A DNA stretch of 64,000 nucleotides from Aliihoeflea sp052435735 (lineage in GTDB: Bacteria; Pseudomonadota; Alphaproteobacteria; Rhizobiales; Rhizobiaceae), in NCBI GenBank assembly GCA_052435735.1, contig JBQVNB010000012.1, positions 62,001-126,000 on the forward strand. The letters run 5' to 3'. Below are positions 17,613 through 26,872 of this stretch, in pieces. The notes beneath the pieces were generated by a model, which made no database searches, was not told the DNA's origin, and saw nothing but the letters and a program-made list of their open reading frames with translations. Made by a program: the position numbers and the translations under genes. Position 1 is the stretch's first letter. Each line of letters starts with the position of its first letter.

Positions 17613-19154
17613 ATGGACACCAATCGACCTTCTCCGATCAAGACCCGCAAGCGCCGGCTCTTCGCCACCGCCGTTTCGCTCGCGCTCGCCGGCGCCATCG
17701 GCTTCGGCGCCGTGACCACCGGCACACTGCCCGTCAGCGCCGAAGCTGTGCGCGTCGAGACCACGCAGCAGAATCCCGGCTTCGCCGACGTCGTCGAGCG
17801 CGTTTCGCCGGCCGTCGTTTCCGTGCGCGTCGATTCGCAGGCCGCGCCGGTTTCCGATCGCGGCCAGGGAATGCCCTTCAGCGCGCCCGGCTTCGAGGAC
17901 CTTCCGCAGGATCACCCCCTCAACCGCTTCTTCCGCGAGTTCCGCGGCGAGGACGGTCGCTCGGAGGGACGCCGCGGCGGTCCGCGCGATCGCGCCGAGC
18001 GCGCCCGTCCGTCCTCGCAGGGCTCCGGGTTCTTCATCTCGGCCGACGGCTATCTCGTGACCAACAATCACGTCATTCGCGGCGGGTCGGCCTATACGGT
18101 CGTGCTTGACGACGGGACCGAGCTTTCCGCCGAACTCGTCGGCTCCGATCCGCGCACCGACCTTGCCGTGCTGAAGGTCGATGAAGATCGCGAGTTCACC
18201 TACGTTGCCTTCGCCGACGACAACGATGTTCGCGTAGGTGAATGGGTCGTCGCGGTCGGCAATCCGTTCGGGCTGGGCGGCTCGGTGACGGCCGGCATCG
18301 TCTCGGCGCGTGGCCGCGACATCGGCGCCGGCCCCTATGACGATTTCCTGCAGATCGATGCCGCCGTCAATCGCGGCAACTCCGGTGGACCGGCCTTCAA
18401 CCTCAATGGCGAGGTCGTCGGCATCAACACCGCGATCTTCTCGCCCTCGGGCGGCAATGTCGGCATTGCGTTCGCCATTCCCTCGTCGACGGCCGAGACC
18501 GTCGTTTCGAGCCTGATCGAAAACGGTGCCGTGACGCGCGGCTGGCTCGGCGTGCAGATTCAGCCCGTCACCGACGAGATCGCCGAATCGCTCGGCCTCG
18601 AGAACGCGACCGGCGCGCTGATCAGCCAGCCGCAGGCCGATGGTCCCGCCGTCGCCGCCGGCATCCAGTCCGGCGATGTCGTGACGGCCGTCAACGGTCA
18701 GGCGGTCGCATCGCCGCGCGAACTCGCCCGCCTCGTCGGCAACCTGACGCCCGGCAACACCGTGACCGTGGACATCTGGCGCAATGGCGAGACCCAGCAG
18801 GTCGAGGTTGAACTCGGCACCCTGCCTGGCGACGACCAGCTCGCTGCGGCGACGCCCTCCGGCGAGGCTCCGACAGGCGACGTCGCACTGACGGATTTCG
18901 GCCTGACGGTCATCCCGTCGGAAGACGGCAACGGCCTTCTGGTCACCGATGTCGATCCCGACAGTGCAGCCGCCGAGCGCGGCATCGAGCCGGGCGACGT
19001 GATTGCGGCCGTCAACTCGCAGCCCGTCAAGTCGTCGCGGGATGTTGCCAGCGCCGTTTCGTCGGCTGAACAGGCAGGGCGCAGTGCCGTTCTCCTGCAG
19101 GTCAGCCGCGACAATTCCAACCGCTTCGTCGCGCTGCCGATCTCGCAGGGCTGA
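17613..19154 (+). CDS. degP: Periplasmic serine protease/chaperone DegP (Do family)
   Basis: The 513-residue protein degrades or refolds misfolded periplasmic proteins. It has a signal peptide with a basic start (TRKRRLF) and hydrophobic core to about residue 45. The trypsin-like domain follows, with catalytic H153 (NNHVI), D183 (TDLAVL) and S257 (GNSGGPAF), and then two PDZ domains (about 325-415 and 430-505). A Gln/Asp/Arg-rich LA-loop insert lies around residues 90-130. The ATG at 17613 was chosen because it opens the signal sequence. It is followed by a terminator and then a two-component pair likely to be part of the same stress circuit. Confidence 0.95.
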   Translation: MDTNRPSPIKTRKRRLFATAVSLALAGAIGFGAVTTGTLPVSAEAVRVETTQQNPGFADVVERVSPAVVSVRVDSQAAPVSDRGQGMPFSAPGFEDLPQDHPLNRFFREFRGEDGRSEGRRGGPRDRAERARPSSQGSGFFISADGYLVTNNHVIRGGSAYTVVLDDGTELSAELVGSDPRTDLAVLKVDEDREFTYVAFADDNDVRVGEWVVAVGNPFGLGGSVTAGIVSARGRDIGAGPYDDFLQIDAAVNRGNSGGPAFNLNGEVVGINTAIFSPSGGNVGIAFAIPSSTAETVVSSLIENGAVTRGWLGVQIQPVTDEIAESLGLENATGALISQPQADGPAVAAGIQSGDVVTAVNGQAVASPRELARLVGNLTPGNTVTVDIWRNGETQQVEVELGTLPGDDQLAAATPSGEAPTGDVALTDFGLTVIPSEDGNGLLVTDVDPDSAAAERGIEPGDVIAAVNSQPVKSSRDVASAVSSAEQAGRSAVLLQVSRDNSNRFVALPISQG

Positions 19155-19261
19155 TCCGCGCGAAGACCAGGTCCAGGCCAAAGCGCCGCTTCAAATGCTC
19201 CGAGGCGGCGCGATGGCTGGACGTCGGGCCGGTTGACGTCCAAGACTGGCGGCCGGTTCCG

Positions 19262-19298
19262 GCGGCGGCGGGTCCCCATCACCCGCCGCCGCTTTCTT
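19262..19298 (+). terminator. Intrinsic terminator after degP
   Basis: A perfect 12-base-pair stem (GCGGCGGCGGGT / ACCCGCCGCCGC) with a 7-base loop is followed by TTTCTT. It ends the degP transcript about 110 bases after the stop. The next gene pair therefore probably has its own promoter or depends on readthrough. Confidence 0.82.
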
Positions 19299-19318
19299 AT
19301 CTGGAGTGATGCGTGCCG

Positions 19319-19990
19319 ATGAAACTTCTGGTTATCGAGGACGATCGCGAAGCGGCCGAATATCTGGAGAAGGCATTCGACGAAGCCGGCCATCTCGCCC
19401 ACATCGCCGCCGATGGCGAGACCGGCTACACGCTGGCGAGTTCGGGCGAATACGACGTGCTCGTCGTCGACCGGATGCTGCCGCGGCGCGATGGCCTGTC
19501 CGTCGTCGCCGCTTTGCGTGCGCGCGGCAACGATACGCCGGTCCTGATTCTGTCGGCGCTGGGGGAGGTCGATGACCGCGTGACGGGCCTGCGGGCGGGC
19601 GGCGACGACTATTTGACCAAGCCCTACGCCTTTTCCGAACTGCTCGCCCGAGTGGAGGTCCTGAAGAAGCGCGGCGGCTCGAAGGATGTCGAGACGATCT
19701 ACCGCGTCGGCGACCTCGAGCTCGACCGCCTGTCCCACTCGGTCAAGCGCGCAGGCAAGGAGATCGTGTTGCAGCCACGCGAATTCCGGCTGCTCGAATA
19801 TCTGATGCGCCATGCCGGACAGGTCGTGACGCGCACCATGCTGCTCGAGAATGTCTGGGACTATCATTTCGATCCGCAGACCAATGTCATCGACGTCCAC
19901 ATCTCGCGACTCCGCTCGAAGATCGAGAAGGAGTTCGATACCCCCGTCCTGCACACGGTGCGCGGCGCCGGCTACATGCTGAAAGCCTGA
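19319..19990 (+). CDS. OmpR-family response regulator downstream of degP
   Basis: This 223-residue regulator has a receiver domain (residues 1-115) with E7/D8/D9, phospho-acceptor D51 (VVDRMLPRRDG) and Lys in LTKPYAF. A winged-helix domain follows with LQPREFRLLEYLMRHAGQ, NVIDVHISRLRSKIE and TVRGAGYML. ATG 19319 gives the classic MKLLVIEDD start; an in-frame GTG at 19313 is better spaced from the GGAG at 19303 and cannot be excluded. Its stop overlaps the kinase start (TGATG). The pair sits between degP and glnE; a role in envelope stress is inferred. Confidence 0.92.
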   Translation: MKLLVIEDDREAAEYLEKAFDEAGHLAHIAADGETGYTLASSGEYDVLVVDRMLPRRDGLSVVAALRARGNDTPVLILSALGEVDDRVTGLRAGGDDYLTKPYAFSELLARVEVLKKRGGSKDVETIYRVGDLELDRLSHSVKRAGKEIVLQPREFRLLEYLMRHAGQVVTRTMLLENVWDYHFDPQTNVIDVHISRLRSKIEKEFDTPVLHTVRGAGYMLKA

Positions 19991-21420
19991 TGCTGGGCTC
20001 GATCTCCGCGCTGATGAAGACCACGGCGGCCCGGCTTTCCGCGCTCTATCTCCTGCTGTTCGCGATCTGCGCGGTCGGGCTGGTGTTCTACATGGGCTCG
20101 TTGACGATGCGCATGCTGACCGGCCAGATCCAGGATACGGTCTCCGAAGAGGTGCTGAGCCTCGGGCGTGCCTATCAGCGCGGCGGGCTGACGACGCTGG
20201 TGCGCGTGGTGGAAGGAAGGTCGCGCCAGCCCGGCGCCTATCTCTACATCATTGCGGACCCGACCGGCCGCATCCTCGGCGGCAACGTGCAGAGCCTCGA
20301 GCCGCAGGTGCTCGGCGCGGAAGGCTGGACCGAGCGGCCGTTTTCCTATGAGCGCTACGGCGAGCCCGAAACGCGCACGGCCGACGTGCCCACCGCCCGA
20401 GAAGGCCCGCACATGGCGATGGCCGTCGTGGTGCGGCTGCCCAATCAGATGATCCTTCTGGTCGGTCGCGATCTCGGCGAACCCGAGCGCTTCGGCAATG
20501 TGATCCGGCGGGCGCTGATCGTCGCCTTCGGCATGATGGGCCTCGGCGCGCTCGCCATCTGGTTCCTCGTCGGCCGGCGTGCATTGAAGCGGATCGACAA
20601 CATATCCGATGCGAGCCGGCGCATCATGGGCGGCGATCTGTCCGGCCGCCTGCCGGTGGCCGGGGCAGGAGACGAGTTCGACCGGCTGTCGCAGAACCTG
20701 AACGAGATGCTGGCCCGGATCGGGGCCCTCAACGAGGGACTGAAACAGGTTTCCGACAACATCGCGCACGATCTGAAGACGCCGCTGACGCGTCTGCGCA
20801 ACCGGGCCGAGGCGGCGCTTGCGAGAGGCAACGAGCCACAGCATCGCGCCGCGCTGGAAGCGACGATCGCCGAATCCGACCAGCTCATCCGCACCTTCAA
20901 CGCGATCCTGATGATCAGCCGGCTGGAATCGGGCTATTCGGCCGAGAATACGGCCGTCATCGACCTGTCGGCGATCGTCGCCGACGTCGTCGAACTCTAC
21001 GAGCCGGCCGCCGACGAAGTGGGCGTCGCGCTCGCTGCCGACGCGCCCGCCGGCTTGGTCATTTCCGGCAATCGCGAACTCATCGGCCAGTCGCTGTCGA
21101 ACATCGTCGACAATGCGATCAAATACTCCGCAGGGTTCGGCGAACATCCCCGCGTGCGCGTGGCGGCGAAGCGCAATGGGGGCGAGGTCGTCGTTTCGAT
21201 TTGCGATACGGGTCCGGGCATCCCGCCCGAGGACCGCGCAAGGGCGACGGAGCGTTTCGTCCGTCTGGAGCAGAGCCGTTCGCAGCCGGGCTCGGGTCTC
21301 GGCCTCAGCCTGGCCAAGGCCGTCATGACCTTTCACGGCGGACGGCTTGAATTGTCGGGCGAAAACCCTGGATTATGCGTCTCGATGATCTTCCCGGCAG
21401 GCGATTCCCCAGCTCCATGA
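19990..21420 (+). CDS. Sensor histidine kinase paired with the upstream regulator
   Basis: The 476-residue inner-membrane kinase has membrane helices near residues 15-40 and 172-195 with a short periplasmic domain between them. A HAMP domain follows (about 200-250). The HisKA domain has phospho-acceptor H260 in NIAHDLKTPLTRL. The ATPase domain has NIVDNAIKYS (N box), CDTGPGIPPED (G1) and GSGLGLSLAKAV (G2). It is translationally coupled to its regulator at one end and overlaps the glnE start by ATGA at the other. Confidence 0.92.
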   Translation: MLGSISALMKTTAARLSALYLLLFAICAVGLVFYMGSLTMRMLTGQIQDTVSEEVLSLGRAYQRGGLTTLVRVVEGRSRQPGAYLYIIADPTGRILGGNVQSLEPQVLGAEGWTERPFSYERYGEPETRTADVPTAREGPHMAMAVVVRLPNQMILLVGRDLGEPERFGNVIRRALIVAFGMMGLGALAIWFLVGRRALKRIDNISDASRRIMGGDLSGRLPVAGAGDEFDRLSQNLNEMLARIGALNEGLKQVSDNIAHDLKTPLTRLRNRAEAALARGNEPQHRAALEATIAESDQLIRTFNAILMISRLESGYSAENTAVIDLSAIVADVVELYEPAADEVGVALAADAPAGLVISGNRELIGQSLSNIVDNAIKYSAGFGEHPRVRVAAKRNGGEVVVSICDTGPGIPPEDRARATERFVRLEQSRSQPGSGLGLSLAKAVMTFHGGRLELSGENPGLCVSMIFPAGDSPAP

Positions 21421-24365
21421 CAAAAAGCGACGCAAACGGCCCGACCACACTCCAGGCATTCGGGCGCGCGTCGCTAAAGCCGCTTCGCCCCGACAACGCC
21501 GCCGAACTGGTCGCGGACTTCATCGAGACGGCGCGCCAGGACGAATGTGCAGCGCTGGCCGATGCGCTCGAGGCCGACAAGGATGTGTCCGCCTTCCTCG
21601 GCGCAGCGTTCGACCTCTCGCCTTTCCTGCGCGACGCGGCGCGTCGCCGGCCCGCGATCCTCCAGAGCCTCGTCACGACGCCGCTCGACCGGCGGCTGGT
21701 GGCGATCATCGAGGAAATCGGCGCGTCGGCCTCGCTGGCGGACAATGAGACGACGCTTATGAAGGCGCTGCGGCTCTTGAAAAGCGAGGCGCATGCCTTG
21801 CTTGCGCTGGCCGCCCTTGCCGGCATCCATTCCGCCGAGACGACGGTGGGTCGGCTCAGCGACCTGGCCGACACCTGCATCGGCGCAGCGATCGACTTCC
21901 TTCTGGTCGAGACGCATGATCGCGGCGCGATCAAACTGCCGGACCGGGCGAAACCGGGCAGAGGCTCGGGCCTCGTCGTTCTCGGCATGGGCAAGCTCGG
22001 CGCCCACGAGCTCAACTTTTCCTCCGACATCGACCTGATCCTGTTCGTCGATGTCGAAGCCGAGGCGATTCTCGATCCGCTCGATGCGACGGATCTTTTC
22101 TCGCGGCTCGCGCGCCGGTTGGTGCGCATTCTTCAGGACCGCACGGAACACGGCTATGTCTTCCGCACCGACCTCAGGCTGCGCCCCGATCCGGGCTCGA
22201 CGCCGCTTGCGATCCCGACCGAGGCCGCGCTGAACTACTATGAGGGACGCGGCCAGAATTGGGAGCGCGCGGCGATGATCAAGGCCCGCCCGCTCGCCGG
22301 CGACATCGCGGCGGGCGAGGCCTTCCTTGCCGAGCTGACCCCCTATATCTGGCGCAAATACATGGACTTCGCGGCAATCGCAGACGTCCATTCGATCAAG
22401 CGCCAGATCCACGCGCACAAGGGTCATGGCGAGATCGCGGTTAAGGGCCACAACGTCAAGCTGGGGCGCGGCGGCATTCGCGAGATCGAATTCTTCGTCC
22501 AGACCCAGCAATTGATCGCCGGCGGACGGTTCCAGGAACTGCGCGGCCGCCAGACGGTCGCGATGCTCGCCGTCCTTGCCGAGCGCGGCTGGATCGGCGC
22601 GGAGGCGCGCGATGCGCTGGCGAAACAATACTGGTTCCTGCGCGACGTGGAGCACGCGATCCAGATGGTCGCCGACGAGCAGAGCCATGTGCTGCCCGAA
22701 GACGATGACGGCCTGCGCCGCATCGCGCTGATGCTCGGCTTCGAAGACGAGACGGCGTTCGCCGAAACGTTCCGCGCCTCGCTGCAACTCGTCGAAAAGC
22801 ACTACGCGGCCTTGTTCGAAACTGCGCCACAACTTTCGCGCGGGGTCGGCAATCTGGTCTTCACCGGAGATGTCGACGATCCAGACACGTTGCAGACGCT
22901 TTCCGAACTGGGCTTCGAGCGGCCGAGCGACATTGCGCGGCTGATCCGCACCTGGCATTTCGGCCGCTATCGCGCGACGCAATCTGCCGAGGCCCGCGAG
23001 CGCCTGACGGAGCTGACGCCGGCACTTCTGGAAGCCTTCGGGCAGACCAAGCGTGCCGACGAGGCGATCCTGCGCTTCGACGAGTTCCTGAAGGGGCTGC
23101 CCGCCGGCATCCAGCTCTTCTCGCTGTTCCAGTCGAACCCGTCGCTCCTGAAGCTGCTGGCGACGATCATGGGCGCCGCGCCGCGCCTCGCCCAGATCAT
23201 CACCCGCCGCCCGCATGTCTTCGACGGGCTGCTCGATCCGGGCCTCCTCTCCGAACTGCCCAACAAGGCCTATCTCGCCGAACGCCTCGACGGGTTCCTG
23301 ACGGGCGTCGAACTGCATGAGGAACTGCTCGACCGTCTGCGCATCTTCGCGGCGGAGCAGAAATTCCTGATCGGCATCCGGTTGCTCTCCGGCGCCATCG
23401 ACCATCGCCGCGCCGGCAAGGCCTTTTCCGACCTCGCCGACCTGACGATCGGCAGTGCGCTGGAGGCAGTGCAGGCGGAATTCGCGATCCGGCACGGCGC
23501 GATGGCGGGCGGCGAGGTCTGCATCGTCGGCATGGGCAAGCTGGGCAGCCGGGAACTGACCGCAGGCTCCGACGTCGACCTGATCCTGCTCTACGATCAT
23601 GACGAGGATGCCGAGGAATCCGATGGCGAAAAGCCGCTTGCTCCGGCGCATTACTTCACCCGGCTGACTCAGCGCCTGATCGCAGCCGTCTCGGCGCCGA
23701 CCGCGGAGGGGGTGCTTTACGAACTCGACTTGCGCCTGCGCCCCTCCGGAAACAAGGGGCCGGTCGCGACCCATATCGACGCTTTCGCGAAGTACCAGCG
23801 CGAGGAAGCATGGACCTGGGAGCACATGGCGCTGACGCGGGCCCGCGCCGTCGCCGGCGACGCGGACCTGATCGCCGTCGCCAACGCGCATGTCGCGGAC
23901 GTGCTGGCGACGAAGCACGATGCCTCGAAGGTTCGCGCGGACGCGGGCGAGATGCGCAAGCTCATCGCCAGCGAAAAGCCGCCGCGCGACGTCTGGGACG
24001 TGAAGCTGGTTTCAGGCGGGTTGATCGACCTCGAATTCATCGCGCAGGTGGCCACGCTGACCGGCCGCGTCGAAGGCGATGAACACACGGCTTCCACAGT
24101 CGAGACCTTGCAGCGCCTGTCACCAGATTTTTGCGATCCGACCGCGCGCGACGAACTCGTTGTCGCCCACGAGCTCTACGCGTCGCTGACGCAGATATTG
24201 CGGCTGTGCCTGACCGGTCCGTTCGAGCCGGACGACGTGCCGCCGGGCCTCGCTGACCTTCTGCTCCGCACCACCGACCTGCCGGACCTGAAGGTGCTGG
24301 AGGCGCATTTGAAGGACACGTCGACGACAGTGTCCGGGCATTTCAGGAAGCTGATAGGGAAGTAG
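21417..24365 (+). CDS. glnE: Glutamine synthetase adenylyltransferase/adenylyl-removing enzyme
   Basis: The 982-residue bifunctional enzyme adenylylates and deadenylylates glutamine synthetase in response to PII and glutamine. Two nucleotidyltransferase domains are intact: the N-terminal deadenylylase with GMGKLGAHELNFSSDIDLIL and the C-terminal adenylylase with GMGKLGSRELTAGSDVDLIL. ATG 21417 (MTKSDANG) overlaps the kinase stop by ATGA and gives the usual length; an upstream in-frame ATG at 21375 is less likely. Its stop lies one base from the end of the convergent kinase gene, with no obvious terminator between them. Confidence 0.96.
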   Translation: MTKSDANGPTTLQAFGRASLKPLRPDNAAELVADFIETARQDECAALADALEADKDVSAFLGAAFDLSPFLRDAARRRPAILQSLVTTPLDRRLVAIIEEIGASASLADNETTLMKALRLLKSEAHALLALAALAGIHSAETTVGRLSDLADTCIGAAIDFLLVETHDRGAIKLPDRAKPGRGSGLVVLGMGKLGAHELNFSSDIDLILFVDVEAEAILDPLDATDLFSRLARRLVRILQDRTEHGYVFRTDLRLRPDPGSTPLAIPTEAALNYYEGRGQNWERAAMIKARPLAGDIAAGEAFLAELTPYIWRKYMDFAAIADVHSIKRQIHAHKGHGEIAVKGHNVKLGRGGIREIEFFVQTQQLIAGGRFQELRGRQTVAMLAVLAERGWIGAEARDALAKQYWFLRDVEHAIQMVADEQSHVLPEDDDGLRRIALMLGFEDETAFAETFRASLQLVEKHYAALFETAPQLSRGVGNLVFTGDVDDPDTLQTLSELGFERPSDIARLIRTWHFGRYRATQSAEARERLTELTPALLEAFGQTKRADEAILRFDEFLKGLPAGIQLFSLFQSNPSLLKLLATIMGAAPRLAQIITRRPHVFDGLLDPGLLSELPNKAYLAERLDGFLTGVELHEELLDRLRIFAAEQKFLIGIRLLSGAIDHRRAGKAFSDLADLTIGSALEAVQAEFAIRHGAMAGGEVCIVGMGKLGSRELTAGSDVDLILLYDHDEDAEESDGEKPLAPAHYFTRLTQRLIAAVSAPTAEGVLYELDLRLRPSGNKGPVATHIDAFAKYQREEAWTWEHMALTRARAVAGDADLIAVANAHVADVLATKHDASKVRADAGEMRKLIASEKPPRDVWDVKLVSGGLIDLEFIAQVATLTGRVEGDEHTASTVETLQRLSPDFCDPTARDELVVAHELYASLTQILRLCLTGPFEPDDVPPGLADLLLRTTDLPDLKVLEAHLKDTSTTVSGHFRKLIGK

Positions 24366-24366
24366 G

Positions 24367-26697
24367 TTACGCTGCCTGCTTGACCGGCACCTGCTCGCGG
24401 GCGGGGATGCGGACCGAGACGATGGTGCCGACGCCCTCGTTCGAGCGGATTTTCAGCGCGCCGCCGTGAAGTTCGGCCAGCGAGCGCGAAATGGCGAGGC
24501 CGAGGCCCGAACCGGTGTGGTTCTTGGAGAACTGGTTCTGGACCTGCTCGAACGGGCGGCCGAGCTTTTTCAGCGCGTCCTTGGGGATGCCGCAGCCCGT
24601 ATCCTCGATGCTGATGACGACCGAATTGCCGATCTTGCGGGCGCGCATCGAGATATTGCCGCCTTCGCCGGTGAACTTTACGGCGTTGGACAGAAGGTTG
24701 AGCATGATCTGCTTGACCGCGCGGCGATCGGCGAAGAGCTCCATCGTGTTGGAGATCTTGGTCTCGACATTGATCTGCTTTTTCGCAGCCTGCAGCGCGA
24801 CGACGCGGATCGCCTCGTCGATGAGCGGGTTGAGTTCGATCCCCTCGCGGTCGATCGAGAACTGGCCGGCTTCGATCTTGGACATGTCGAGAATGTCGTT
24901 GATGACGCCGAGGAGGTAGGTGCCCGATCCGTGGATGTCGCGGATGTATTCCTCGTACTTGTCGGAGCCCAGCGGGCCGAAGAGGCGCGTCGACATCAAT
25001 TCGGAGAAGCCGATGATGGCATTGAGCGGCGTGCGCAATTCGTGCGACATGTTGGCGAGGAATTCGGACTTGGCGCGGTTCGCCGCCTCGGCGCGTTCCG
25101 TTTCCTTCATGTATTCGCGGTTGAGCTCGACGAGCTCGCGCGTGCGCTCGCCCTCGGCCTTTCGGGCCAGCGAAAGGTCGTGGATCGTCGCCATCAGGCG
25201 GCGTTCCGAATCGACCAGCTTTTCCTGGTTCTGCTTGATCGGCGTGATGTCGGTGCCGACCGAAACGGTGCCGCCGTCGCGCGTGCGCAGTTCGTTGACC
25301 TGCAGCCAGCGTCCGTCGCCGAGCTGGCGTTCATAGGTCGCGCCGCCGGCCAGACCATTTGAATTCGCAAGCTTGCGTTCATGCGCGAAGGCCGTCATCC
25401 GCTTTGCGATCGTCTCGCGGCTGGTGCCGGGGAAGACATCGGCATCCGACAGGCCGTGGTCCTTCTGGAACTTGGAATTGCACATGATGAGATGCTGGTT
25501 GGCATCCCAAAGGACGAAGGATTCGTTGATGTTTTCGATGGCGGTGCGCAGGCGAAGATCGGCCGTTTCCGAACGCTGGGCCAGGTGTCGCTGCTCGGTG
25601 ATATCGACGGCGATGCCCACGAGGTGGATATCGGCGGCGTCGGGATCGTTGACCTGCGCCTTCGCCCTGATCCAGACCCAGCCGCCGCTGGCATGGCGCA
25701 TGCGGAAGATCTGGTCGAACTGGTCGGTTTCGCCTTCGGCGACGCGCTGCGCGATCGCCATCAGGTCGCCGTCCTCGGGGTGGATGATCTCGGAAATCGA
25801 ACCGAAGGAGAGCATGCCTTCGCAAGGCTCGTAGCCGAGCATCTCGTACATCGATCGCGACCAGTGCATGCGCCCGCGCGCAAGGTCCCAGTCCCAGATG
25901 CCGCAACGCCCGCGCGTCAGCGCCATGTCGTTGCGCAAATTGGCTTCCTCATAGATGCGGTCGGCAGCTTCCGCGCGCGCGGCCTGCGTGAAATAGGCGT
26001 AGAGGACGACCAGAAGAACGCCGGCCGTCAGCACGAACAGCGTGACGTTGAGCGCCAGCGACTTGCGCCACTCCTCCAGCACGGTGTCGCGCGAGATGAG
26101 GGCGAATGCCGCGCCCGTGCGCCCTTCGAGAAGCTCGGCGGCGGCGAACCAGCTTTCACCGGCGACGGTGACTTCCAGCACGCCGGCGCGCTGGCCGAAC
26201 ATGAAGAGTGGCTGGCCGTCGACGACCAGGTTTTCGAGCGACTGGCCGATGAGCTGTTGCTGGCCGGTCGTAGCAACGATCTCGAACTCGGCATCCGTGA
26301 TCATCAGAACCTGTTCGTCGGCGATGACGGAGTGGCGCGTCGTATCGCGCAGCACCGCCTCCGAGATCAGCTTGTCCGGCGCGCTCTCGCCATGGCTGGT
26401 CCGCATCGCGTGGTAGACCTGGCTGGCGGTGAGGCCCAGAAGGCCCTTCGACGTCGCTTCGAGCTCTTCCTTCCAGGCAAACAGCGACAGCGAGCGCATC
26501 GCCGCGATGAGGAGCAGGAAGCAGATGACGAGGGTGGGGATCGAACGGCGCAGATAGGGTTCGGCGGCCAGAAGCCGCTTATAGGCCGGCGCTGCAATGA
26601 AGCGCGCATGACCCGCGAGGCGAACCTTCTTCTGGCGCGGCCTGCGCCAGGTAAAGAGTTGCCCTGCGGCCGCGCCCCACGCGTCCGTTAGTGCCAT
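24367..26697 (-). CDS. PAS-domain hybrid-type membrane sensor histidine kinase
   Basis: The 776-residue kinase starts at ATG 26697, which has GGGGAG in front; the frame extends further but without a good site. There is a membrane helix near residues 50-70, an extracytoplasmic segment (about 75-240) and a second helix near 240-262. Two PAS domains (about 285-400 and 405-515) and a coiled coil follow. The HisKA phospho-acceptor is H552 in NMSHELRTPLNAIIGFSEL, and the ATPase domain has NLLSNAVKFT, DTGCGIPKD and GSGLGLAISRSL. No receiver domain is fused and no regulator gene is adjacent. It is convergent with glnE. The upstream gap is rich in GANTC sites, suggesting cell-cycle control. DivJ/PleC/PdhS-like kinases share this architecture. 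Confidence 0.88.
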   Translation of the reverse strand: MALTDAWGAAAGQLFTWRRPRQKKVRLAGHARFIAAPAYKRLLAAEPYLRRSIPTLVICFLLLIAAMRSLSLFAWKEELEATSKGLLGLTASQVYHAMRTSHGESAPDKLISEAVLRDTTRHSVIADEQVLMITDAEFEIVATTGQQQLIGQSLENLVVDGQPLFMFGQRAGVLEVTVAGESWFAAAELLEGRTGAAFALISRDTVLEEWRKSLALNVTLFVLTAGVLLVVLYAYFTQAARAEAADRIYEEANLRNDMALTRGRCGIWDWDLARGRMHWSRSMYEMLGYEPCEGMLSFGSISEIIHPEDGDLMAIAQRVAEGETDQFDQIFRMRHASGGWVWIRAKAQVNDPDAADIHLVGIAVDITEQRHLAQRSETADLRLRTAIENINESFVLWDANQHLIMCNSKFQKDHGLSDADVFPGTSRETIAKRMTAFAHERKLANSNGLAGGATYERQLGDGRWLQVNELRTRDGGTVSVGTDITPIKQNQEKLVDSERRLMATIHDLSLARKAEGERTRELVELNREYMKETERAEAANRAKSEFLANMSHELRTPLNAIIGFSELMSTRLFGPLGSDKYEEYIRDIHGSGTYLLGVINDILDMSKIEAGQFSIDREGIELNPLIDEAIRVVALQAAKKQINVETKISNTMELFADRRAVKQIMLNLLSNAVKFTGEGGNISMRARKIGNSVVISIEDTGCGIPKDALKKLGRPFEQVQNQFSKNHTGSGLGLAISRSLAELHGGALKIRSNEGVGTIVSVRIPAREQVPVKQAA

Positions 26698-26725
26698 TGA
26701 TGGCTCCCCGAATTTCGAACCTTGC

Positions 26726-26856
26726 GAATCGATCCGGCAACGCCGCACTTCCGAATCGTCTATAAGGAATCAGAGCCGATTCGCGCTGTCCAGAGCATCG
26801 GGCCAAATCTTGCTGAAATGTTGACGGATCGCACGACGCTGCGTCCTTTTGGACTC
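26726..26856 (-). promoter_or_regulatory. Cluster of five GANTC (CcrM) sites upstream of the PAS kinase
   Basis: GANTC occurs at 26726, 26753, 26767, 26778 and 26852 inside a 175-base gap. In Alphaproteobacteria GANTC is methylated by CcrM, and GcrA activates promoters carrying methylated sites. The cluster is seen directly; its regulatory use is inference. Confidence 0.45.
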
Positions 26857-26872
26857 AATCGCCGCCCGGCGC

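Noticed and set aside
24466..26691. Two long plus-strand frames opposite the PAS kinase
   Set aside because: They lack ribosome binding sites and domains and follow the codon structure of the kinase on the other strand.
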